Shown one piece after another: positions 49,431-57,145 of a DNA stretch of 64,000 nt. Both the position numbers and the translations under genes were made by a program. The number at the start of each line of letters is the position of its first letter. The stretch's first letter is position 1. The stretch comes from CAYYKK01 sp964467935. Lineage in GTDB: Bacteria; Myxococcota_A; Polyangia; Polyangiales; Polyangiaceae. Under the pieces are notes generated by a model. The model was not told the origin of the DNA. It did no database searches and saw nothing but the letters and a program-made list of their open reading frames with translations. The stretch is taken from contig CAYYKK010000001.1 of the NCBI GenBank assembly GCA_964467935.1, forward strand, positions 1 through 64,000. The letters run 5' to 3'.

Positions 49431-50285
49431 TCAGCGCGCGAGGCTCCGGGCCTGCGCCTGCACCGCGACGAAGCCGCGCTCGAGCGCGCGCACCCAGAGG
49501 TCGCCGCGATCTTCGGACACCGTCCCGGCGCGCGCGATCTCGTCGCAGATGACGGCCGCGTAGAGATCCGGCTCGAGCGGGATCGATAGGCCGAGCGGCT
49601 CCGGGGCGCGCTTCGCGATCTGCCCGAACGGGCCGGTGACCCACGCCTCGTCCGCGCCGCTGCTCATGAAGAGCACGGCCGTGGGTCGCATCAGCGCGCG
49701 CACCGCGTCCACGTCGAGCGAGAGCGTCGCGAGATCGGCCGACGTCAGGCGCACGACGTCGGCCTCGCGCAGGATCGACTGCACGGCGCGCGAGTCCTGT
49801 CCCATCCAGAGCTGCCATCGCGCGTTCACGTCGACCACGACCACCGAGCCCCGGCGCCGCGCCGCGCGCGCCGCCTTGCAGAGCTCCGCCGCGCGCGACA
49901 CCAGGGGGGACAGGCCGGAGACGAAGAGCACGCGGGGCATCCACGCTTCGGGCACCTCGAGGCCCGCGCCGACGACGTCGAGCTCGGCGCGGAAGTGCGC
50001 CTCGCCGGTCTTGTCGAGCACGACGAGCCTCGGCGCCACGCCCGAGGCGATCACGCCGCCGAGATCGACCCCGGCCGACGCGAGCATCTCGCGGAGTCGA
50101 CGCCCGGTCGCGTCGTTCGGCAGGGTGGTGGCGAGCCCGACGCGGAGCCCGCGCTTCGCGAGGACGAGGGCCGCCCAGGGCGCGCCTCCGAACGAGACGA
50201 GCTCGTTCGCGGGCGAGGCCGAAGCGGCGTCGACCGAGTAGCGGAAGAGGACCTCACCCACGCACGCGACGTCGAACCGCTGCAT
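49431..50285 (-). CDS. PfkB-family carbohydrate kinase-like protein lacking the GAGD motif
   Basis: A 284-residue protein resembling ribokinase/PfkB enzymes: FDVACVGEVLFRYSVDA start, NELVSFGGAPWAALVLAKRG (sugar-side GG), VGLATTLPNDATGRRLREML, VVVVDVNARWQLW. The expected C-terminal GAGD catalytic loop is absent; that place reads IPLEPDLYAAVICDEI. The Asp base is thus missing or moved, so kinase activity is in doubt. The family phosphorylates sugars, adenosine or similar. It is downstream of hisN by 66 nt and could be read with the his operon, without an obvious pathway link. Confidence 0.78.
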   Translation of the reverse strand: MQRFDVACVGEVLFRYSVDAASASPANELVSFGGAPWAALVLAKRGLRVGLATTLPNDATGRRLREMLASAGVDLGGVIASGVAPRLVVLDKTGEAHFRAELDVVGAGLEVPEAWMPRVLFVSGLSPLVSRAAELCKAARAARRRGSVVVVDVNARWQLWMGQDSRAVQSILREADVVRLTSADLATLSLDVDAVRALMRPTAVLFMSSGADEAWVTGPFGQIAKRAPEPLGLSIPLEPDLYAAVICDEIARAGTVSEDRGDLWVRALERGFVAVQAQARSLAR

Positions 50286-50351
50286 GACGAGGAAGGCTAG
50301 CTCGCCCGGCGGAGATGCGCACGCGCGACCCTCGCGGCGGTCGAGGACGCG

Positions 50352-51125
50352 TCAGCGGACGAGCAGGGCGCGCGCGGCTTCGGCGACGCCGCGGTTCGTC
50401 GCGATGACGCCTTCGCCGAAGCTCGTGCGGTGGCCGCGCCAGTCGGTGAACACGCCGCCGGCCTCCTCGATGATCGGCTGGAAGCACGCGGCATCCCAGG
50501 GCGAGAGGCGCCCGTCGGTCATGAGCTCGGCGCGTCCTGTTGCAACCAAGTAGTAACCGTAACAGTCGCCCCAAGTGCGCGCGATCTTGGCGCGCGCGGC
50601 GAGCGCCCGCCATGGCGCCTCGCACGCGGGGATGTCGGGGAAGCGCTCGTCCGTCGTGAGGACCGTGGCGTCGGCGAGGTCGATCACGTCGCTCACGCCG
50701 GCCATCACGCCGTCGGTGACGCAGCCCTCGCCGGGGGCGGCGGCGATGATCTCGCCCGTCACCGGGAACGAGGCCGCGCCCGCGAGCACGAGGTCACCCT
50801 CGACGAGCGCGACGAGCGAGCCCCAGAGCGGCACGCCGCGGAGGAAGCTCTTCGTCCCGTCGATGGGATCGATGCACCAACGCCGCCGCGCGTCCGGGTT
50901 CGACGCGCCGAGCTCCTCGCCGAGCACGCCGTCTCGCGGGAAGCGCTCCGCGAGGAAGGCGCGCGCCGCCTCCTCGGAGGCGCGATCGGCGATCGAGACG
51001 GGGGAGCCGTCCGCCTTCGTCTCGACGGAGAGGCTGCGGGCGCGCTGGTGGGCTCGGTAGTGTGCGAGCGCGACGGCGCCGGTGAGGCGCGCGAGCTCGA
51101 GGGCGGCTTCGAGATCGGAGCTCAT
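50352..51125 (-). CDS. hisN: histidinol-phosphatase, inositol monophosphatase type
   Basis: A 257-residue enzyme of the IMPase fold, starting at ATG 51125 (ATGA overlap with hisF). Metal-site motifs are GEELG, WCIDPIDGTKSFLRG and SPWDAACFQPIIEEAGG. These, with the TWGDCYGYYLVATGRAE signature, match HisN enzymes that dephosphorylate L-histidinol phosphate. It substitutes for the HAD-type phosphatase domain found on HisB in enterobacteria; HisB here lacks that domain. The stretch 50535-50566 uses AT-rich rare codons. Confidence 0.92.
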   Translation of the reverse strand: MSSDLEAALELARLTGAVALAHYRAHQRARSLSVETKADGSPVSIADRASEEAARAFLAERFPRDGVLGEELGASNPDARRRWCIDPIDGTKSFLRGVPLWGSLVALVEGDLVLAGAASFPVTGEIIAAAPGEGCVTDGVMAGVSDVIDLADATVLTTDERFPDIPACEAPWRALAARAKIARTWGDCYGYYLVATGRAELMTDGRLSPWDAACFQPIIEEAGGVFTDWRGHRTSFGEGVIATNRGVAEAARALLVR

Positions 51126-51907
51126 GGGGCGCGATGCCTCACCGGGATGCCGTCGGCGGCGAGCCTCGTCTTCAACGCGCCGACGGTCACGAGCCCGTCG
51201 TGCAAGATGCCGGCGACCAGGGCGGCGTCGGCGCCGGCGCGGTAGGCGTCCGTGAGGTGCGTGGCGTCACCGGCGCCGCCCGAGGCGACGACGGGGACGG
51301 GGACGGCGGCGGCGACGCGGCGGACGAGATCGAGATCGTAGCCCGAGCGCGCGCCGTCACGATCGATGCTCGTGAGGAGGATCTCGCCTGCGCCGCGACG
51401 AACGCCCTCCTCGGCCCACGCGATCGCGTCGAGCTCCGTGGCGCGGCGCCCGCCGTGCGTGACGACGCGATAGCCGGACGGACGATCGCTCGTCGGCGCC
51501 TCGCGGCGCGCGTCGATGCTGAGGACCACGCACTGCGCTCCGAAGCGCTCTCGACACGCGGAGAGGACCGACGGATCGGCGACCGCAGCCGAGTTGAGCC
51601 CGACTTTGTCGGCCCCCGCGCGCAGCGCCTCGGCCGCGTCGCCTGCGGTGCGGATCCCGCCGCCGAGCGTGAGCGGCACGAAGAGGACCTCGGCGGTGCG
51701 GCGCGCGACGTCGAGCATCGTGCGTCGCCCGTCGGAGGACGCGGACACGTCGAGGAAGACGATCTCGTCGGCGCCCTCGGCCTCGTAGCGCGCAGCGAGC
51801 TCGACCGGATCGCCGACGTCGCGGAGCCCCTCGAAGCGCACGCCCTTCACGACGCGCCCGCGGTCGACGTCGAGGCACACGACCACGCGCCGCATGGCGG
51901 CGGTCAC
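51122..51907 (-). CDS. hisF: imidazole glycerol phosphate synthase cyclase subunit
   Basis: A 261-residue TIM-barrel protein. GTG 51907 overlaps the hisB stop (GTGA), and ATG 51895 is an alternative. The catalytic Asp residues lie in VVVCLDVDRG and LTSIDRDGA. Phosphate-binding loops LTLGGGIRT and VASGGAGDATHL are present. With HisH, it makes imidazole glycerol phosphate and AICAR from PRFAR. Because hisH in this sequence is frameshifted, HisF might depend on free ammonia, unless the frameshift is an error. Confidence 0.95.
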   Translation of the reverse strand: MTAAMRRVVVCLDVDRGRVVKGVRFEGLRDVGDPVELAARYEAEGADEIVFLDVSASSDGRRTMLDVARRTAEVLFVPLTLGGGIRTAGDAAEALRAGADKVGLNSAAVADPSVLSACRERFGAQCVVLSIDARREAPTSDRPSGYRVVTHGGRRATELDAIAWAEEGVRRGAGEILLTSIDRDGARSGYDLDLVRRVAAAVPVPVVASGGAGDATHLTDAYRAGADAALVAGILHDGLVTVGALKTRLAADGIPVRHRAP

Positions 51908-52488
51908 GGCTCCTTCTCCCAAGCGACGGCGCCCTTCGTGCTGAAGACGGCGCCCGCGTCCGACGATGCCGCCGCGAGCGCGAGCCCCGTGGCCTTGAAC
52001 GCGGCCTCGATCACGTGGTGGCGATCACCCCCTCGCAGGACGCGCACGTGGAGCGTCGCGCCGAGCTCGGTCGCGAGCGATCGCAAGACGTGGGTGTAGA
52101 GCCGGCTCGGCAGCTTGCCGACGAAGTAGGGGCGACCGCCGACGTCGATGACGGCTTGGACGAGCGCGTCGTCCATCGGGATGGTGCGCTCGCCGTAGCG
52201 CGCCGCGGTGGGCGGCGTGATGTCGCGGATCGCGGCGCCGAGGGCGAGCGCGACGTCCTCCATCAGGTGGTGACGGAGATCGCCGCGCGCGACGAGATCG
52301 AGGTCGAGCCCCGCGTACTTCGCGAACGCCGTGAGCATGTGCTCGAAGAAGGGGAGCCGCACGGGCGGCGCGCCCTCTTCGGCGGCGTGGACGGTCGCCG
52401 TGATGGAGATCGTCGGGGCCGCCGAGCGCGCGCGGGCGATGCGGAGGTCGATGCGCGTCTCGCGCGTCTCGCGGGCGATCTTCACCAT
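51904..52488 (-). CDS. hisB: imidazoleglycerol-phosphate dehydratase
   Basis: A 194-residue protein (ATG 52488, overlapping hisA by 7 nt). It has the two HH-x-x-E metal motifs: RHHLMEDVALALG and DRHHVIEAAFK, plus PFFEHML near residue 47 and DDALVQAVIDVGGRPYF. It performs the sixth step, removing water from IGP. The first motif is shorter than the usual GDxxxDDHHTxED by about three residues, and the DHM of standard enzymes is EHM, so this is a divergent, monofunctional HisB without an N-terminal HAD domain; HisN covers that activity. Confidence 0.9.
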   Translation of the reverse strand: MVKIARETRETRIDLRIARARSAAPTISITATVHAAEEGAPPVRLPFFEHMLTAFAKYAGLDLDLVARGDLRHHLMEDVALALGAAIRDITPPTAARYGERTIPMDDALVQAVIDVGGRPYFVGKLPSRLYTHVLRSLATELGATLHVRVLRGGDRHHVIEAAFKATGLALAAASSDAGAVFSTKGAVAWEKEP

Positions 52489-53198
52489 GAAGCGAACTCC
52501 TCGGCGACGGCGCGCGGGTCGAGCGCGCCGGTGTAGAGAGCCATGCCGATGACGGCCGCCTTCGCGCCGGCCGCGCGGAGGGTACGGAGATCGTCGAGCG
52601 TCGTGACCCCGCCCGAGGCGTGGAGCGGGTGCTTCGACGCGCGCGCGACGTCGCGGAAGAGCGCCTCGTCGGTGCCCGCGAGCCGTCCCTCGCGGTGAAC
52701 GGCGGTCACGAGCACGCCGGCGAGAGGCAGCGGCTCGAGCTCTTCGAGAAGGGCGAAGACGTCGCGGCCCGAGGAGCTCTGCCAGCCGCGGACCAGGACC
52801 TCGGTGCCGCGAACGTCGACGGCGACGACGACGCGGTGGGGGAGACGCGCAGCGACCTCCTCGCGAAAGGCGCGGTCTTCGACGGCGCGCGTGCCGACGA
52901 TGACGCGGGCCGCGCCGAGGGATGAGAGCGCCTCCGCGCGCGCGACGTCGCGCACGCCGCCGCCCACCTGCACCTCGAGCCCGGACTCGGCGACGAGTCG
53001 CTCGATGACGGCGCGGTTGTCTCCTCGGCCCGTCGCCGCGTCGAGATCGACGACGTGGATGGCGCCGAACCCCGCGCGCGCGAACTTCGTGGCCTGCGCC
53101 AGCGGATCGGGGAGCCTGACGCGCTCGGCGTCGAAGTCGCCTCCGACGAGCTGGACGCACGCGCCCTCGCGCAGATCGATCGCGGGAAGCGCCCTCAT
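52482..53198 (-). CDS. hisA: phosphoribosylformimino-AICAR ribotide isomerase
   Basis: A 238-residue TIM-barrel enzyme from ATG 53198 (ATGA overlap with hisH). LPAIDLREGACVQLVGGD holds the first catalytic Asp; phosphate loops VQVGGGVRDV and ASGGVTTLDD are normal. The segment usually reading T-D-I-x-x-D-G is TAVHREG here, so both acids of that loop differ (Ala and Glu). It isomerises ProFAR to PRFAR. The altered acid may reflect a lineage variant or changed chemistry. Confidence 0.92.
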   Translation of the reverse strand: MRALPAIDLREGACVQLVGGDFDAERVRLPDPLAQATKFARAGFGAIHVVDLDAATGRGDNRAVIERLVAESGLEVQVGGGVRDVARAEALSSLGAARVIVGTRAVEDRAFREEVAARLPHRVVVAVDVRGTEVLVRGWQSSSGRDVFALLEELEPLPLAGVLVTAVHREGRLAGTDEALFRDVARASKHPLHASGGVTTLDDLRTLRAAGAKAAVIGMALYTGALDPRAVAEEFASW

Positions 53199-53774
53199 CG
53201 CGTCGCCTCTCGCACGAGGAAGCCGAGGAAGGCGACGCCCTCGAGCGAGCTCTTCTCGGGGTGGAACTGGCAGCCGATCGTCCGCTCGCGTCGCACGATG
53301 GCGGCGAAGCGATCGCCCTCGACCTCCGTCGTCGCGACGATCGCGCGCGGATCGCTCGGGCGGCAAGCGAACGAGTGCGCGTAGTAGACGGCGGCGGGCA
53401 GCGCGGAAGCGATCTTTGGGTCCGACGCGTCGACGCGGCTCCAGCCCATGTGAGGCGTGCGCGGCGAGGTGAGCTTCGTGACGCGCCCTGGGATCACGTC
53501 GAGGCCGCGCCCGGGCCCCTCGTCGCTCTCGCCGAGCAAGAGCTGCATGCCGAGGCAGATGCCGATGGCGGGGTGACCGGCGAGGAGCGCGTCGCGGAGG
53601 CGATCGCGAAAGGGGGCGATGCGCGCCGACCCCCGGCAGGACGAGGAGGTCCTTCGCGAGCGCGGCGGGCGCGTCGTCGTCGATGCTCACCGAAGCGTCG
53701 GGGAGCGCGCGCGCGAGCGCCTTCTCGAGCGAGTGCAGGTTGCCCGCGCCCGTGTCGAGGATGGCGATCCTCAC
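53195..53774 (-). pseudogene. hisH: imidazole glycerol phosphate synthase glutaminase subunit, frameshifted
   Basis: Start GTG 53774 (GTGA overlap with hisC) gives MRIAILDTGAGNLHSLEKAL and continues to LLVLPGVGA, normal for HisH. About residue 51, near 53615-53635, the frame is lost by one base. The downstream frame continues with FRDRL, GICLGMQLLLGESDE (nucleophile Cys) and GCQFHPEKS (catalytic His, Glu) to the stop at 53195. All catalytic residues therefore exist but in two frames. A GGGGG run (minus strand, at 53631-53635) is a likely site of a one-base error; a true mutation cannot be excluded. The full protein would be about 193 residues, the family norm. Confidence 0.88.
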
Positions 53775-54877
53775 GCGAGCACCGCCGAAAACGCGTCGAG
53801 CGTGTCCTTCATGATCGACCAAGGGCCGACGGAGATGCGCAGCGCGTCGCCGACGCCGTGGGCTCGGGGGAACGGGCGGACGCCGACGCCTCGCTCGCGG
53901 AGCTGGGCGGCGAGCTCGCGCGCGTCCCCGCCTCGCGGTCCGCGCGCCTCGGGGCCCACCGGCACGAGGACGAAGTTCGCCGCCGAGGGGATCGGCGAGA
54001 GGCCGATGCCGCGGAGGAACGCGTCGAAGCGCGCTCGGCTCTCGAGCACGTCCCGCACGCACGCGCGGATCCAGTCGAGGTCGTTCTCGAGCGCGGCGAC
54101 CGCCATGCGCTCGGCGAGGCCACCGACTTTGTACGGGCCTCGTGATTTCTCGACCGCGCTCACGAGATCGCGGGAGCCGATGCCGTAGCCGATGCGCAGC
54201 CCGGCCATGCCGAACGCTTTCGACAGCGTGCGCACCACGAGCAGGCGCTCTTCGCCCGCCGCGCGCGCGGCGAGGCTCTCGGTGCCCTCTGCGTACTCGA
54301 CGTACGCCTCGTCGACGACGACGACGCCGCGCGCCTCGCGCACGATCCGATCGAGCGCCGCCCCAGAGGCGAGCGTCCCGGTCGGGTTGTTCGGCGAGCA
54401 GAGGTAGGTGACCTTCGCGTCGGCGTCGACGAACCGCTCGGGCTCGACGTCGAAGCCCTCGCCCACGAGCGGGATCGGCCGGGCGACGAGGCCGTTCATC
54501 AGCGCGAAGCTCGGCAGCATCGCGAACGTCGGATCGGGGAAGGCGAGCGCGTCGCCCGGATCGGTGAACGCGCGCAGGGCCGAGTCGAGCACGTCGTCGG
54601 AGCCGCAGCCCGTCACCACGTTCTCGGGATCCACGCCGACGTACGCGCCGATGGCGCGCTTCAGCTCTGCGCCGTAGAGCGACGGGTAGCGCGTGAACGT
54701 GGCGCTCGCAGCCTCGGCGAGCGCCCGCTTGGCGGAGGGCGGCAGGCCCACGAGGTTCGTGTTGTCGGAGAGGTCGAGCGTCGCCGGCTTGCGGTTCGGC
54801 GCGTAGAGGTCCATCTCGCGATAAGCCGGTCGCGCGAGCTCGCTCGCCGGGATCTGCGCGCGGGTTCGGTCGCTCAT
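53771..54877 (-). CDS. hisC: histidinol-phosphate aminotransferase
   Basis: A 368-residue fold-type I PLP enzyme from ATG 54877 (ATGA overlap with hisD). Features: LDLSDNTNLVGLP, VVTGCGSDDVLDSAL, YLCSPNNPTGTL, VVVVDEAYVEYAEG, and the PLP Lys in TLSKAFGMAGLRIGYGIG. A late R-I-S-V-G Arg (ALRISVGPW) would bind the substrate carboxylate or phosphate side. It converts imidazole acetol phosphate to histidinol phosphate. Confidence 0.95.
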   Translation of the reverse strand: MSDRTRAQIPASELARPAYREMDLYAPNRKPATLDLSDNTNLVGLPPSAKRALAEAASATFTRYPSLYGAELKRAIGAYVGVDPENVVTGCGSDDVLDSALRAFTDPGDALAFPDPTFAMLPSFALMNGLVARPIPLVGEGFDVEPERFVDADAKVTYLCSPNNPTGTLASGAALDRIVREARGVVVVDEAYVEYAEGTESLAARAAGEERLLVVRTLSKAFGMAGLRIGYGIGSRDLVSAVEKSRGPYKVGGLAERMAVAALENDLDWIRACVRDVLESRARFDAFLRGIGLSPIPSAANFVLVPVGPEARGPRGGDARELAAQLRERGVGVRPFPRAHGVGDALRISVGPWSIMKDTLDAFSAVLA

Positions 54878-56190
54878 CGCGCTCCGCCCTTCGCGCCGAG
54901 CGCGCGCGCCGCGTCGGCGTGGCTCGGCAGACCCTCCGCCTCGGCGAGCGTCGCGACGTCGGCGCTCATGCGCGCGGCCGCCTCGGGCGAGACGCGTTGC
55001 CACGTCGTCCACCTCACGAAGTCGAGGGACGAGAGGCCGGACATGCTCCTCGCGAAGCCCGCCGTGGGCAGCACGTGGTTCGCGCCCGTCATGTAGTCGC
55101 CGAACGCCACGGACGCGCTCTCCCCGAGGAACACCGTGCCCGCGTGGCGGCTCCTCGCGAGCAGCGCCTCCGGGTCCCGCACCGCGAGCAGGAGGTGCTC
55201 GGGCGCGTACTCGGCGATGAACGCGACGGCGTCCTCCATCGCCTCGACGTGGAGCACCGCGCCGCGCGACGAGAGCGAAGCCTCGACGACGTCGCGTCGC
55301 TTCGGGGTGGCCTCGGCGAGCATGGACAATACCTCGTCAGCCTTGCTCTTGGATTGGAGGAGGGCGACGCAGCTCGCGGCGGGGTCGTGCTCGGCCTGCG
55401 CGCAGAGCTCGCGCACCACGCAAGCGGCGTCGGCGCTGGCGTCGGCGACGATGAGGATCTCGCTCGGGCCCGCGGGCGAGTCGATGCCGACCGTGCCCGC
55501 GACGAGCCGCTTCGCCTCCGCGACGTAGGCGTTGCCCGGGCCGACGATGCGGTCGACCTTCGGCACCGACGCGGTTCCGAACGCGAGCGCCGCGACGGCC
55601 TGCGCGCCGCCGATCGACAAGACGCGCGTCGCCCCCGCGATGCGCGCGGCCGCGAGGACGACGTCCGACGGCGCGCCGCCCGGCTTCTGCGGAGGCGTGG
55701 CGACGACGATCTCGCCGACGCCCGCGACGCGCGCAGGGATGACGCCCATGAGCACGCTGCTCGGGTACGCGGCGCGTCCCCCCGGGGCGTAGACGCCGAC
55801 GGCGCCGAGCGGATCGGGCCTTCGACCGACCACGACGCCCGGCTCGGTCTCGACCTCGACGGCCGACGGAAGGAAGGCGCGGTGGACGATCTCGATGTTG
55901 CGCGCGGCGCGTTCGAGCCCTCGTCGCACCTCGGGCGCGAGCCTCTCGAGCGCCGCGTCCCAGGCGCTCTCGGGCACGGCGACGGAAGCGAGATCGAGCC
56001 CGTCGATCTCGCGGGTGAGAGCGCGGAGGGCCGCGTCGCCCTCGGCGCGGACGCGATCCAGGATCTCGCGGACGCGCGCGGTGACGCGGGGGTCGAGGGC
56101 GGTGTCGGCGCGGTCGACGATGAAGGTGCGATCGGCGCGCGAGAGCGACGCGAGCGCGCCGGTGAAGCGGGGCGCGAGGAGAGGCGTCAC
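54874..56190 (-). CDS. hisD: histidinol dehydrogenase
   Basis: A 438-residue enzyme from GTG 56190, overlapping the hisG stop (GTGA). The NAD-binding VGVYAPGGRAAYPSS and IVGPGNAYVAEAKR stretches, zinc ligands in AQAEHDPAASC, catalytic EYAPEHLLL and the GDYMTGANHVLPT segment all match. It performs the last two oxidations from histidinol to histidine. A short AT-rich codon cluster lies at 55322-55357. Confidence 0.96.
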   Translation of the reverse strand: MTPLLAPRFTGALASLSRADRTFIVDRADTALDPRVTARVREILDRVRAEGDAALRALTREIDGLDLASVAVPESAWDAALERLAPEVRRGLERAARNIEIVHRAFLPSAVEVETEPGVVVGRRPDPLGAVGVYAPGGRAAYPSSVLMGVIPARVAGVGEIVVATPPQKPGGAPSDVVLAAARIAGATRVLSIGGAQAVAALAFGTASVPKVDRIVGPGNAYVAEAKRLVAGTVGIDSPAGPSEILIVADASADAACVVRELCAQAEHDPAASCVALLQSKSKADEVLSMLAEATPKRRDVVEASLSSRGAVLHVEAMEDAVAFIAEYAPEHLLLAVRDPEALLARSRHAGTVFLGESASVAFGDYMTGANHVLPTAGFARSMSGLSSLDFVRWTTWQRVSPEAAARMSADVATLAEAEGLPSHADAARALGAKGGAR

Positions 56191-57074
56191 GGCGTGAGCC
56201 TCTCGATGCGCGTGATGAGGACGCCCTCGCAGCCGAGCTCCTTCAGGCGCGCGATCGTGCGGTAGACCTGCCGCTCCGGGACGACCGCGTGCACCGCGAC
56301 GAAGCGTTTGTCGGCGAGATCGACCACGGTGGGGCCGTTCAAGCCGGGGAGCACCGCCTGGATCTCCGCGAGCTTGTCGCGCGGCGCGTTCGCCATGAGG
56401 TAGCGCTGGCCACGCGCGCGGACCACCGACTCGAGGGCGAGGGCGAGCTCGCCGAGCGATCGCTGCGCGTCCTCGGCGAGCTCGCGCTTCGGGCGGCTGA
56501 CGAGGCGCGCGCTCGAGTGCACGATGGTCTCGATCTCGACGAGGCCGTTCACCCGGAGGGTCGACCCGGTGGAGACGAGGTCGACGATGACGTCGGCGAT
56601 GCCGAGGTGGGGGGCGACCTCGGCCGCGCCCGAAACGGCGACGACGCGGACGCGCTTGTTTCGCTGGGCGAAGAAGCGCTCGGCGAGCCGCGGGAACGAG
56701 GTCGCGACGCTCGCGCCGTCCGCCACGCGGTCGAGCGGCAGCTTCGCGTCCGGCGGCAGGTCCTCGCGCTCCGCGTCGCGCGCCTTGGCGGCGACGACGA
56801 GGCGACACCTGCCGAAGCCCAGATCGAGGAGCGACTCGAGCTCGCGGCCGGACTCCTCGACGCAGTCCCACCCGGTGACGCCCGCGTCGGCGGCCCCGTC
56901 GGCGACGAACTCGGGGATGTCCTGCGCTCGAACGAAGAGGGCGGCGAACTCGTCACCGAGCTTTGCGGTGAGGGCCCGATCGCTCTGGGCGCGCACCTCG
57001 AGCCCGGCGTCTGCGAGCGCGCTCTTCACGTCTTCGAAGAGTCGGCCTTTGTTCGGGAGAGCGATCTTCAGCAA
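56187..57074 (-). CDS. hisG: ATP phosphoribosyltransferase, long form
   Basis: A 295-residue protein. The chosen start is TTG 57074, with GAGG 5 nt upstream. Catalytic part: LKIALPNKGRLFEDVKSAL, GVTGWDCVEESG, and the PRPP region GASVATSFPRLAERFF and DLVSTGSTLRVNGL. The last 80 residues (LNGPTVVDLADKRFVAVHAV, IARLKELGCEGVLITRIERL) are the ACT-like regulatory domain of the long form, which works without HisZ and is inhibited by histidine. It starts the his operon, 71 nt after the glycosyltransferase gene on the same strand. Confidence 0.94.
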   Translation of the reverse strand: MLKIALPNKGRLFEDVKSALADAGLEVRAQSDRALTAKLGDEFAALFVRAQDIPEFVADGAADAGVTGWDCVEESGRELESLLDLGFGRCRLVVAAKARDAEREDLPPDAKLPLDRVADGASVATSFPRLAERFFAQRNKRVRVVAVSGAAEVAPHLGIADVIVDLVSTGSTLRVNGLVEIETIVHSSARLVSRPKRELAEDAQRSLGELALALESVVRARGQRYLMANAPRDKLAEIQAVLPGLNGPTVVDLADKRFVAVHAVVPERQVYRTIARLKELGCEGVLITRIERLTP

Positions 57075-57145
57075 AGGGACCTCGGGCTCGTCGCCGCCGA
57101 TGATGCCACAGCCGCGCGCGCGGTCGAGCGGCTCTCTCGAGGCGA

